This document shows, in pieces, positions 56,064-63,806 of a stretch of 64,000 nucleotides of DNA (positions are counted from its first letter, which is position 1; each line of letters opens with the position of its first letter). The stretch covers positions 1 to 64,000 of the forward strand of contig NZ_JAMZGM010000007.1 of NCBI RefSeq assembly GCF_024158605.1, given 5' to 3'. The notes under the pieces were generated by a model. It worked only from the letters and a program-made list of their open reading frames with translations. It searched no databases and was not told where the DNA came from. The stretch is from Sebaldella sp. S0638. Lineage in GTDB: Bacteria; Fusobacteriota; Fusobacteriia; Fusobacteriales; Leptotrichiaceae. A program made the translations under genes and the position numbers.

Positions 56064-57209
56064 TTATAATTTTTCATAATTTGTTTTTATTATTGTCATA
56101 AGTTCATCAGGTATTGAATTCCCTGTCACTTCTTTTAATGTTTCTTCTACACCCTTTGTTCTCAGCATTTCCTGTAATTCCACCGATTCTTTATCAGAAT
56201 CAATATTATATTTCAAAGCATACGAAATACCTGTTAGTAAATTACTGTTTGGAAGTCCGTATTCGATTGTTCCCAGCAATGGTCTTATTAATCTTTCTCT
56301 TATACTGAGCTTTCTTAACGGTTCTCTTCCCACTCTTACTGTACTGTCTCCAAGATATTTATTTTCAAATCTTTTTAGTATCTTCTGTATATATTTTTCA
56401 TGTTCATCTTTATCAAAACCATATCTTTTTATTAGTACGGCTCCGCTTTCCTCCATTGCACCGATAACTATCTTTCTTATTTTTTCATCCTGAACAGCCT
56501 GGTCAATAGTCTCATATCCCATGTATACTCCCATATGTGCAGTTATTATATGACCTGTATTTACAGTAAAAAGCTTTCTTTCGATATATGGTGTAAGGTC
56601 TTTCTTTTTTATCATTCCTTTTAAATCCAGATCACCTTTTATAAGAGTTTCGTCTGCTATCCATTCGTTGAAATCTTCTACTATTGTGTAAGTTACCACT
56701 TCTCCCTCTACTTTTCTCGGCGGGATTAATCTGTCTACTGCTGAATTTACAAATCCTGCATATGTTTCCATATAATTTTTTTCATCATCATTCAGATACT
56801 GTTCTACTTTTGATTTCAGAAAAGTAGAAGCTTCCAGCTTATTTTCACAGGCTATTATGTTTATATATCTGGTAATGCCGCTGCTTTTTCTGGTCTTTAT
56901 TATTTCTGCCACTGTAGGTGCTATTATTTCCAGTATGTTAGCCCCCACTGCTGTTGTAATTAGATCTGTTTCAGGTACTTTTTTCTTTATACCTTCCAGA
57001 TCACCTGATAATATTCCGCATACATTTTTTACTACTTCTGTTTTATTATTTGTACCTACTGTTTCCACTGTATACTCATTATCTTTATTCAGCTGGGATA
57101 TAATATCTTCATTTACATCAATAAATGTGACATTATATGAATTTTCAGAAAGTATTTTCCCTATAAAGCCTCTTCCTATGCTGCCGGCGCCAAAATGAAA
57201 AACTTCCAT
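56064..57209 (-). CDS. mtlD: mannitol-1-phosphate 5-dehydrogenase family protein
   Basis: 381 residues. NAD-linked oxidation of mannitol 1-phosphate to fructose 6-phosphate. N-terminal Rossmann motif HFGAGSIGRGFIG, INIIACENKLEAS, and the conserved TVNTGHIITAHMGVYMGYETIDQA. Length normal. First gene of the operon, 15 bases ahead of deoC. No mannitol-type EIICBA is present, and the PTS here is of fructose type, so the polyol could be another one. Confidence 0.92.
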   Translation of the reverse strand: MEVFHFGAGSIGRGFIGKILSENSYNVTFIDVNEDIISQLNKDNEYTVETVGTNNKTEVVKNVCGILSGDLEGIKKKVPETDLITTAVGANILEIIAPTVAEIIKTRKSSGITRYINIIACENKLEASTFLKSKVEQYLNDDEKNYMETYAGFVNSAVDRLIPPRKVEGEVVTYTIVEDFNEWIADETLIKGDLDLKGMIKKKDLTPYIERKLFTVNTGHIITAHMGVYMGYETIDQAVQDEKIRKIVIGAMEESGAVLIKRYGFDKDEHEKYIQKILKRFENKYLGDSTVRVGREPLRKLSIRERLIRPLLGTIEYGLPNSNLLTGISYALKYNIDSDKESVELQEMLRTKGVEETLKEVTGNSIPDELMTIIKTNYEKL

Positions 57210-57227
57210 AACTGCCTCCTTTTCAAA

Positions 57228-57291
57228 ATCTAATATGTTACATTATGTTTTGTTATGTCATGTTATGTCATCTAATGTAATAATATGTTAC
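57228..57291. promoter_or_regulatory. cluster of operator-like repeats, mtlD/gntR region
   Basis: TAATATGTTAC occurs at 57231-57241 and 57281-57291, exactly 50 bases apart. Between them TGTTATGTCA stands twice in tandem (57251-57270). The second copy overlaps the mtlD -10 box. Likely binding sites for the adjacent GntR regulator. Confidence 0.6.
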
Positions 57292-57312
57292 CACATTTTT
57301 TTATTTTGTCAA
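57285..57312 (-). promoter_or_regulatory. mtlD operon promoter
   Basis: Minus strand TTGACA (57312-57307), 16-base spacer, TAACAT (57290-57285). The 22 bases at 57294-57315 are identical to 39201-39222 in the gat promoter. Confidence 0.75.
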
Positions 57313-57329
57313 TAGAAAAAATTATTTAT

Positions 57330-57345
57330 TTGAAAAATTTTTCAA
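57330..57345. repeat. 16-bp perfect palindrome before gntR
   Basis: TTGAAAAATTTTTCAA reads the same on both strands and lies 16 bases before the TATAAT (57362-57367) of the gntR gene. Possible autoregulatory site, though it is AT-only apart from one G and one C. Confidence 0.5.
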
Positions 57346-57393
57346 AATAATATAAAATTGTTATAATATGAAAAACGAGGTGTTACTTTACAA

Positions 57394-58131
57394 ATGAAAA
57401 AACAAATAGATAAAAATATAGGTATCCCGTTGTATGAGCAGATTCTGGAAATAATATACAATGATATACAAAACGGAATTTTTGCATACGGCGAGATAAT
57501 CCCAAAAGAATTAGATCTCTGCAAGATGTATAATGTCAGCAGACCTACGATCAGGAAAGCAATGGATATCCTTGTCCAAAACGGGAATCTGATAAGAATA
57601 AAAGGCAAGGGAACATATGTTTCGTCAGATAAAAAAATAAAACAGGAATTCACCCATATCATTCAGAATTTTAACGCTGAAATGTCTCAAAAAGGTGTAA
57701 GTCCCGGTACCAAAGTTCTGAAAAAACTTATTGTTACCCCAGATAAACTGACTAGAGAGAAACTGGAACTGAAAAGTGATGAAAATGTAATAGAACTCGT
57801 GAGATTAAGATATGCAGACAATGAGCCTCTTCTTATTGTTACTACGTATATCCCTTATGACAGAGCTCCTTTTTTGTTTGAGAGAGATTTTGAAAAAGTT
57901 TCTCTTTATGACTCTTTTGAAGAAAAAAATATCATCATTAATAAAGCAATAAGAACATTTGAAGTACAGAAAGCCACAAAAGAGCTTTCAGATTTACTTA
58001 CTATTTCCAAAAATGATCCTGTTTTTTACTTTGAAACTATTGCTTATTCAGATAAAAATGTTCCTATGGAATTCTCAAAATGTTTTTACCGTGGTGATAA
58101 AAATAAATTCGTAGTGGAAATAAAAAAATAA
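57394..58131 (+). CDS. GntR/HutC-family transcriptional regulator
   Basis: 245 residues. N-terminal winged HTH (PLYEQILEIIYNDIQNGIFAYGEIIPKELDLCKMYNVSRPTIRKAMDILVQNGNLIRIKGKGTYVS) and C-terminal UTRA ligand domain (VIELVRLRYADNEPLLIVTTYIPYD..., FYFETIAYSDKNVPMEFSKCFYRGDKNKF). Divergent from the mtlD operon and probably its repressor, released by a sugar phosphate. GAGGTG ribosome site. Confidence 0.93.
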   Translation: MKKQIDKNIGIPLYEQILEIIYNDIQNGIFAYGEIIPKELDLCKMYNVSRPTIRKAMDILVQNGNLIRIKGKGTYVSSDKKIKQEFTHIIQNFNAEMSQKGVSPGTKVLKKLIVTPDKLTREKLELKSDENVIELVRLRYADNEPLLIVTTYIPYDRAPFLFERDFEKVSLYDSFEEKNIIINKAIRTFEVQKATKELSDLLTISKNDPVFYFETIAYSDKNVPMEFSKCFYRGDKNKFVVEIKK

Positions 58132-58156
58132 CCAAATATAAAAAATAGAATTGTAA

Positions 58157-58192
58157 ACAGCCTGTTCTCACTGGAGTCAGGCTGTATTTTTC
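58157..58192 (+). terminator. gntR terminator
   Basis: ACAGCCTG and CAGGCTGT pair around 13 bases, followed by ATTTTTC. Confidence 0.85.
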
Positions 58193-58283
58193 ATTGTTTT
58201 TTGATGACAAAGAAACAAATTCATGATAACATACTTATGTTTCCTAGGAATCAAAATTATTTTTTGAAAGGAGAATTTATAAT

Positions 58284-58817
58284 ATGAATTTTGATCAGTT
58301 ATTTAAAGAAATTTCTGCTGAAGATATACAAGATAATGTATTTACACTTGTGGAAAAAGATTTTTCTGTTATTACCGCAGGCAGGGAAGATCACTATAAT
58401 TCCATGATAGGCAGCGGCGGCGGCATGGGGGTTCTTTTCAAAAAACCCGTTACATGGTGTGTGTTTCGCGCAGACCGTTACACTCTTGAACTTCTTCAAA
58501 AAGAACAAACTTATACACTGACTTACTTTCCCGATGAGTTTAAGGAACAGGCACTCTTTTTAGGAAGCAAGTCCGGAAGAGACAGCATGAAGATGAAAGA
58601 AACTAAACTCACAGCTGTACAGACTCCCTCTGGTAACATTACTTTCAAAGAAGGCAGATTAATCATAGAATGTAAATTAACACAAATTACCACTCCCGCT
58701 CTCGAAGATTTCTGCACACAAGAGGCCAGAGATTATATAAATGAAGCTTATAAAAGTGTAAACGACCACCGAAAGTATGTATTTGGAGAAATCACCCGTG
58801 TTTGGGTGAAAAAATGA
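58284..58817 (+). CDS. flavin-reductase-like (flavoredoxin-type) FMN-binding protein
   Basis: 177 residues. Split-barrel flavin-binding fold of the flavin reductase / flavoredoxin type: DFSVITAGREDHYNSMIGSGGGMGVLFKKPVTWCVFRADRYTLELLQKEQTYTLTYF, then EFCTQ-like DFCTQEARDYINEAYKSVNDHRKYVFGEITRVW. Probably a cytoplasmic FMN oxidoreductase of unknown partner. GAAAGGAG ribosome site. Convergent with the TetR gene. Confidence 0.82.
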   Translation: MNFDQLFKEISAEDIQDNVFTLVEKDFSVITAGREDHYNSMIGSGGGMGVLFKKPVTWCVFRADRYTLELLQKEQTYTLTYFPDEFKEQALFLGSKSGRDSMKMKETKLTAVQTPSGNITFKEGRLIIECKLTQITTPALEDFCTQEARDYINEAYKSVNDHRKYVFGEITRVWVKK

Positions 58818-58828
58818 GAATAAATAAA

Positions 58829-58863
58829 AAACATGCTGATATTCATAAGATATCAGCATGTTT
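58829..58863. terminator. bidirectional terminator, flavin protein / TetR
   Basis: AAACATGCTGATAT and ATATCAGCATGTTT pair perfectly (14 bp) around seven bases, with T/A runs on both sides. Confidence 0.93.
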
Positions 58864-58873
58864 TTCCATTTAC

Positions 58874-59491
58874 CTAATTAGTGTGCTTTTTGTATGACTT
58901 TCCTTTTTCTCTGTATTTCAGTCCTGACCAGATTATTTCGGTGAATTTATCGATCCCCTCATCATCCAGTACTATATTTTCAAACATTATACTTTCTTTC
59001 AACACTTCATACAGCACACCAAGTGTGTATGTAGAAACATCCTCCACTTCCATCGGCTTAATAAGTTTTCGTTTCACTAGGATACCCAATAAATGATAGA
59101 TTGGTTTATTTCTCTTATAACGTCCTTTTTTTATGTCATCAGAGAGATAAAAAGAACTCTTTGATGTAATAACAAAATGAAGCATTTTTGGATTTTTCTG
59201 GTAAAACTCAACTTCTTTTCTTACTATATCCCACACATATTTGAGACAGATGCCTGCATCTGTGTCCATATCTACTTCCATCAGCTTCAGCTGATCAAGA
59301 TATTCTGCAAGACTCAGCATGCAGTATTCATATAATGTATCTATCAACTCTGCTTTACCTTCAAAATAAAAATAAATATTTCCGGGGCTGGCATTTATTT
59401 TCTGAGAAAGCTTCCCCATGGAGGCTTTCTCCAGTCCTACTTCATATATCAAATCAAGCATTCCTAATAAAATTTTCTCTTTTGTATCCAT
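58874..59491 (-). CDS. TetR-family transcriptional regulator
   Basis: 205 residues. N-terminal HTH (KILLGMLDLIYEVGLEKASMGKLSQKINASPGNIYFYFEGKAELIDTLYEY) followed by a helical ligand domain. Ribosome site GAGGTGAGAA. Its promoter lies 200 bases upstream with a palindromic operator candidate between promoter and gene, which suggests autorepression. The target may also include the divergent outer-membrane protein gene. Ligand unknown. Confidence 0.9.
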   Translation of the reverse strand: MDTKEKILLGMLDLIYEVGLEKASMGKLSQKINASPGNIYFYFEGKAELIDTLYEYCMLSLAEYLDQLKLMEVDMDTDAGICLKYVWDIVRKEVEFYQKNPKMLHFVITSKSSFYLSDDIKKGRYKRNKPIYHLLGILVKRKLIKPMEVEDVSTYTLGVLYEVLKESIMFENIVLDDEGIDKFTEIIWSGLKYREKGKSYKKHTN

Positions 59492-59639
59492 TTCTCACCT
59501 CACTGAATAATTTATATATCTTCTTAATTTTTTGTTCAATTTCCCTTCCCTGTCCTGATACCCTCCAGCAGAACTTACCGTCAAATACTGATAGATAAAT
59601 CTGTTCACATAATCTAAAAACATTGTCGTTAAAATACCA

Positions 59640-59651
59640 GAATGAGCATTC
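59640..59651. promoter_or_regulatory. TetR-type operator candidate
   Basis: GAATGAGCATTC: two 5-base half-sites with a 2-base centre, lying about 40 bases downstream of the tetR -10 box. A related half-site AATGAGTCA adjoins that -10 (59681-59690). Confidence 0.5.
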
Positions 59652-59692
59652 ACTTTTTATTTTAAAAATAATTTCCTTTTTGACTCATTAAG

Positions 59693-59721
59693 ATTATACC
59701 CATTAAATTTCAACGTGTCAA
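59693..59721 (-). promoter_or_regulatory. tetR promoter
   Basis: Minus strand TTGACA (59721-59716), 17-base spacer, TATAAT (59698-59693), all consensus. Confidence 0.8.
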
Positions 59722-60051
59722 TAAAGCTTCTTCATCAATCAATTATACTTTTAATTATTTTTGAAAAGCGATTTTAAAACGAGCATGCTTATAACACCAA
59801 TTTCATAGCTTTATCTGCAGTATTTCTATAAATAATAAATTTCAATATTTCCAAAAAGGTTAATTAGACATTATTGAACAAAAAACTTTACTCCTTAATC
59901 AATTAATGCTATTATAAAGTGTAATATTTATGAGGACACAACTAATTCAAAATTTATTCTTTACTAAAATAGATTTTTATAAAATTAGTAAATTTAGTAA
60001 ATATTAAAGACAATATCATGTATTTAAATTCAGGGCAAAGGAGTGTTTTAT

Positions 60052-60843
60052 ATGAAAAAATTTTTTAGACAATTAATTTTTTTAGCACTTATAATGACTT
60101 TATCTGCACAATTTGCTGTTGCCGATGATGTAGATGAAATTTCCAAAAAACTGGCAAACCCAGTATCAGATCTTCATAATTTACCGCTAAGATATGATTA
60201 TGATAAAGATGTGGGACCTTATTACGGCAGCAGAAATACCCTTAGAATCCAGCCAGTTATGTCATTTAAACTAAATGACGAATGGTCACTTATTTCCAGA
60301 ACGGTTATACCTCTTATTACTCAGCATGATGTCATTCCTGACAGCACACAGACAGGTGTCGGAGATATTCAGGAAAGCCTGTTTTTTTCTACTACTACAA
60401 AATCTCATGTTATATTCGGATTTGGTCCTATAGTATCAATTCCTACTTACGATGATGATTTCAGCAGTAAGAGATTCGGTGCAGGACCTACAGCTTTAGT
60501 TCTTATTGATCCGGGAAAATGGACAATAGGAGGACTGGCAAACCATGTATGGTCATTTGCAGGGCCGGGTACAGAAGGAGATAAAGGATATTTTTCCAAA
60601 ACAATGGTACAACCTTTCATCACTTATCAGCTGCCAAAAGGATGGTCAGTTGGTTTTAACAGTGAAACTACATATGACTGGAAAGAAAACGAATGGTTAG
60701 TTCCGCTTACTGTCCAAGTCAGCAAGGTTGTTAAAATCGGAGAAATGCCTGTTAGCTTTGCACTTGCTCCAAACTATTATATAGAACGTCCTGATAGCGG
60801 ACCTCGTTGGGGTGCAAGAGCTGTAGTAACATTAGTATTTTAA
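60052..60843 (+). CDS. outer-membrane beta-barrel protein (transporter-like)
   Basis: 263 residues from the ATG at 60052. AAAGGAG lies eight bases before, and the in-frame GTG at 60043 overlaps it. Signal peptide (QLIFLALIMTLSAQFAVA). Alternating amphipathic strands typical of a barrel (RNTLRIQPVMSFKLNDEWSLISRTVIPLI, GVGDIQESLFFSTTTKSHVIFGFGPIVSIPTYDD, FGAGPTALVLIDPGKWTIGGLANHVWSFAG, WGARAVVTLVF) and terminal Phe for BAM insertion. Resembles the neuromedin-U-like / phenol-degradation meta-pathway barrel group. Cargo unknown. Followed by a terminator. Confidence 0.85.
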   Translation: MKKFFRQLIFLALIMTLSAQFAVADDVDEISKKLANPVSDLHNLPLRYDYDKDVGPYYGSRNTLRIQPVMSFKLNDEWSLISRTVIPLITQHDVIPDSTQTGVGDIQESLFFSTTTKSHVIFGFGPIVSIPTYDDDFSSKRFGAGPTALVLIDPGKWTIGGLANHVWSFAGPGTEGDKGYFSKTMVQPFITYQLPKGWSVGFNSETTYDWKENEWLVPLTVQVSKVVKIGEMPVSFALAPNYYIERPDSGPRWGARAVVTLVF

Positions 60844-60861
60844 ATTATAAATTTATAAGCA

Positions 60862-60900
60862 AAAATGAGCCTGTGATTACAATATAAGGCTCATTTTTCT
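60862..60900 (+). terminator. terminator of the outer-membrane protein gene
   Basis: AAAATGAGCCT and AGGCTCATTTT pair perfectly (11 bp), followed by a T-run. Confidence 0.9.
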
Positions 60901-61066
60901 ATTTAATATAGTTATTATTGAAAATATATTTTTATAACTTAATATATAAAATATATAATTTAATTAAAAGTGATAAAAGATCATTAAAAATGTATATTTC
61001 ACAGTATATTTTTTGTTTTTCAATATAAAAAAATTTTCTTTCGATTAATTATATTCATTTTGGTTA

Positions 61067-61094
61067 TTGACTTTTTTAATATTAATGCTAAAAT
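61067..61094 (+). promoter_or_regulatory. promoter of the DUF2828 gene
   Basis: TTGACT (61067-61072), 16-base spacer, TAAAAT (61089-61094), about 20 bases before the ribosome site AAGAGGTG. Confidence 0.65.
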
Positions 61095-61118
61095 AACTAT
61101 GAAGAAAAGAGGTGTGTT

Positions 61119-62491
61119 ATGAATACATTTATAAACTTAATGGGAAATTTTAAAAAAACTGAAAAAAATGCCCAGCGTATAAGAGTTCATTAGATCCGCT
61201 TACTGATTTATTTTTTTTAGTCCTTTATTACAGACAAGACCAGTCTAAACTAAACGATCTGTTAAAGAAAATAATAGAAAAACACGGTGAAAAAACAGCA
61301 CTCAAAGCTATTTTTGCTTTAAGAGATCCTAGAGGCGGGATGGGTGAAAGAGCTGTTCCTAAAAAATTACTGTATCATCTGGCTGATACTTCTCCGGATC
61401 TTATAGTAAAAAATCTGGATAAAGTTGTCGAATACGGCAGAGTAGATGATCTTCTAGTTTTACTTGACACTAAAATTGCCGAACAAACAGCTTTTTTCAT
61501 AAAAAATAATATTGAAAAAAATCAATTATTCTCTAAATGGCTTCCAAGAGATAACAAATCTTTAAAAAATTATGCATATATTCTTATGAATTACTGGAAA
61601 ATGAAACCAAAAGAATACAGAAAATTCATAACACAAAATAATAAAGTAGTGGAAAGTCAGATGACTGCTAATAAATGGCATGAGATTGAATATGAAAAAG
61701 TACCTTCAAGAGCTGCAATTATATACAGGAATGCATTTTCAAGACATGATAATTCAAGATATACTATCTATCTGGAAGATGTTTCCAATAATAAAGCTAA
61801 AATAAATACATCTGTATCAACACCAAGTGACATTATTTTGAAAATATTTAAGAATTCTTATGATACTACTCTTGAATTAGCATGGAAAAATCTAAAAGAT
61901 TTTGCACCTGATATCAGTTATCTTCCTGTTATAGATGTAAGTGGTTCTATGTATAATTTAAGCGATAGTATTTATCACGCTTTAGCATTAGGTACTTATT
62001 TTGCACAGAGAAATAAATCAGATTTCAAGGATATTTTTCTGACATTCTCTGAAAATCCGGAATTTGTAAAATTACAAGGAGATAATCTTTTAGAGGTATT
62101 GAATAATCTAAAAAGAGCTGCATGGGGTTATACTACAAATATAAATAAAGTTTTTGAATTAATTTTGAATACTGTCAAAGCTGGTGCAAATACAGAAGAT
62201 CTTCCCAAAAATATTCTTATTCTTTCGGATATGGAATTTGATGCCGGAGTAAATACAGTTACTAATTTTGATACATGGGAAAGGGAATTTTTAAAGCATA
62301 ATATTAAACTCCCTCAGATAGTATTCTGGAATCTAAATACTAGAAATATGACTTTCCCGGTAACTATGCATAATAATGGAACTATTCTTTTATCAGGATA
62401 TAATCCGCAAATGCTGGGAATGCTTAATAATGTATCTGACCCTGTACAATATGTACTCTCATTTATAGAGAAATTTTCCATAAATGAATAA
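61119..62491 (+). pseudogene. DUF2828 protein with von Willebrand A domain (Ro60-like architecture), reading frame broken near the start
   Basis: The ATG at 61119 follows AAGAGGTG and encodes MNTFINLMGNFKKTEKNA before a TAG at 61191. A one-base shift near 61162-61177 joins it to the frame reading AYKSSLDPLTDLFFLVLYYR and on to the stop at 62491 (about 457 residues). The rest is intact: LRDPRGGMGERAVPKKLLYHL, helical repeats, KWLPRDNKSLKNYAYILMNYW, VPSRAAIIYRNAFSRHDNSRYTIYL, then a von Willebrand A domain with MIDAS VIDVSGSMYNLSDS, WGYTTNINKVFELIL and LILSDMEFD. This is the DUF2828 family, whose helical-repeat plus vWA layout resembles Ro60/TROVE proteins that bind Y RNAs. The break lies at an A7 tract. 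It may be a sequencing error, a true mutation, or corrected by slippage. An internal ATG at 61340 gives 383 residues. Confidence 0.85.
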
Positions 62492-62543
62492 ACTTATTTT
62501 TTGAACATAATAATCAAAAAAATAAAACAAACATTAAATTTTC

Positions 62544-62572
62544 TTGATATAATTAAATATATATAGTATAAT
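62544..62572 (+). promoter_or_regulatory. promoter of the noncoding RNA array
   Basis: TTGATA (62544-62549), exactly 17 bases, TATAAT (62567-62572). Predicted start is at about 62579, directly at the foot of the first RNA stem. Confidence 0.85.
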
Positions 62573-62578
62573 TAACAT

Positions 62579-62692
62579 TGTAGACAGCTAACAGCAACTA
62601 ATTGATATTCCAGACCGGAAGTGCAGGTGCGAGTCCTGCCGTCGAAAGACGTGGTTTAAATAATAGTGCGCCGGTATTCAAGATGCTGTCTG
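62579..62692 (+). ncRNA. YrlA-like Y RNA, element 1 (with permuted tRNA mimic)
   Basis: Closing stem AGACAGC (62582-62588) with GCTGTCT (62685-62691), then TAACAGCA, then TTGA/TCAA and ACCGG/CCGGT (62614-62618 with 62671-62675). Inside is a tRNA-like module in permuted order. It has a T-arm GCAGG-TGCGAGT-CCTGC (62623-62639) and an acceptor-like stem CGTC-GAAA-GACG (62640-62651). A 19-base D-arm position follows (62652-62670), with weak pairing. The T-loop has G where tRNA has the second U. Bacterial YrlA RNAs show this build. No protein frame. Probably binds the DUF2828 protein encoded 90 bases upstream (inference). Confidence 0.8.
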
Positions 62693-62696
62693 TAAA

Positions 62697-62813
62697 ATAG
62701 ATAACTAACAGCATATATTTCTAAAGGATTAAAGGGTCGCAGGTTCAAGTCCTGCCAGTTGGAAACAACTGTAGCTCAGAGAAAGAGTATTTAATATGAA
62801 AAACTGTTATCTG
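62697..62813 (+). ncRNA. YrlA-like Y RNA, element 2 (clear permuted tRNA mimic)
   Basis: Closing stem AGATAAC (62699-62705) with GTTATCT (62806-62812), followed by TAACAGCA. Middle stem ATTAAA (62728-62733) with TTTAAT (62790-62795). The tRNA-like module has a textbook T-arm GCAGG-TTCAAGT-CCTGC (62739-62755) and a capped acceptor stem AGTTG-GAAA-CAACT (62757-62770). A D-arm GCTC-AGAGAAA-GAG (62774-62787) comes next. No anticodon loop and no CCA-end: the ends of the molecule lie where the anticodon arm would be, so this is a circular permutation, not a tRNA gene. Same spacing as element 1. Confidence 0.85.
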
Positions 62814-62817
62814 AAAA

Positions 62818-62872
62818 ATAGACGACTTACAGCAAACCAAATTTGAATATTCCAAATTCTTAAGGTCGTCTG
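62818..62872 (+). ncRNA. Y RNA-like element 3 (minimal, no tRNA mimic)
   Basis: Closing stem AGACGAC (62820-62826) with GTCGTCT (62865-62871), followed by TTACAGCA like the other two, then a small inner hairpin AATTTG-AATATTC..CAAATT (62840-62858). The tRNA-like module is absent. A ~55-base element of this kind could be the bare protein-binding part. It ends just before the array terminator. Confidence 0.75.
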
Positions 62873-62894
62873 GATTATATTTATTAATAAAGAA

Positions 62895-62921
62895 CCGGGA
62901 ATAAAAAATTCCGGCTTTTTT
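62895..62921 (+). terminator. terminator of the noncoding RNA array
   Basis: CCGGGAAT and ATTCCGG pair with one bulged G, then C and T6. All three RNA elements therefore probably sit on one ~330-base transcript, perhaps processed between stems. Confidence 0.88.
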
Positions 62922-62947
62922 ATTTATAAATTATTATATCCCAAAAT

Positions 62948-62978
62948 AAAAAAACTGCCCTGTGATTTCGAAGCAGTT
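62948..62978 (-). terminator. terminator of the HAD phosphatase gene
   Basis: AACTGC and GCAGTT on the minus strand around 14 bases, followed by T7. Confidence 0.75.
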
Positions 62979-62990
62979 CTATATATATTT

Positions 62991-63806
62991 CTAAAATTTT
63001 ATAAAATGCTCCACAGCCTCAGTCAGACCATCTGCATTATTATCATTTTCCGTTACGTAATCCGCCGACTCCTTAACATGATCGTAAGCATTGCTCATAG
63101 CTGCGCTATAACCTGATTCTTTCAGCATTTCTATATCATTCTCACCGTCACCTATAGAAAGAACTTCTGTCAGCGGTATTCCCGAATAATCAGAAAACCA
63201 CTTCAAAGCAACAGATTTATCAGAGCCTTTCGGCACTACCTCAAGAAGAAAGTCAAGTGAGAACATAAGATTTATATCGTCACTTACATTGCTTTCCTTT
63301 AATTTAGCAACTGCAATATCAAGATTCTCTCTTTTCCCTACAAGTAATATTTTCATAAAATCTATATCTTTATAGTCATTTATATCCTTTATAAATACCT
63401 TTGTCTGATGATTGCTCGAAACCTCCACTTCCAGTTCCTTATTATCCTGTGTTATAAATATGAAATTTTTTTCATGAATACAAAAACTGATATCTATTTT
63501 ATTGTCCATAACGATATCATAGACTCCTTTTATAATACTAAAATCCAGCTTTTTTACATAAAGATTTTTCCCCTCTTTTATATCATGAACTACCCCGCCG
63601 TTATACGCTATAAAGTACCTTACCTTATCATCAAGACCTGCTTTTTTTATAAGACCCAGCATCCCGAAAGTCGGTCTTCCAGATGCAAATAAAAATTCTC
63701 TTCCGCTTTCCAGCACCTTTTTTACTGTCTCACTGTTTTTTTCCGAAATAGCTTCATTTGGCCCGAGACTTGTTCCATCCATGTCAGCTGCCACCATCTT
63801 TATCAT
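62991..63806 (-). CDS. Cof-type HAD-IIB phosphatase
   Basis: 271 residues from the ATG at 63806 (AGGAGAAGAAA just before it). The in-frame extension to 63941 lacks a ribosome site and the family fit. HAD motif I VAADMDGTSL with the nucleophile Asp, motif II FASGRP, C2B cap, motif III Lys in PKGSDKSVALKW, motif IV LSIGDGENDIEML. Cytosolic sugar-phosphate or cofactor phosphatase of broad specificity. Monocistronic here. Confidence 0.92.
   Translation of the reverse strand: MIKMVAADMDGTSLGPNEAISEKNSETVKKVLESGREFLFASGRPTFGMLGLIKKAGLDDKVRYFIAYNGGVVHDIKEGKNLYVKKLDFSIIKGVYDIVMDNKIDISFCIHEKNFIFITQDNKELEVEVSSNHQTKVFIKDINDYKDIDFMKILLVGKRENLDIAVAKLKESNVSDDINLMFSLDFLLEVVPKGSDKSVALKWFSDYSGIPLTEVLSIGDGENDIEMLKESGYSAAMSNAYDHVKESADYVTENDNNADGLTEAVEHFIKF

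Larger units (their letters stand above)
59492..60051. other. divergent region tetR / outer-membrane protein gene
   Basis: About 560 bases. Holds the tetR promoter and operator candidate. TTAGTAAA appears twice in tandem (about 59986-60001) before the outer-membrane gene. No small gene seen. Confidence 0.5.

Noticed and set aside
62739-62790. A tRNA gene (T-arm and D-arm sequences present)
   Set aside because: The T-arm comes before the D-arm, the acceptor stem is closed by GAAA, and there is no anticodon arm. It is a permuted mimic inside a larger hairpin, not a functional tRNA gene.
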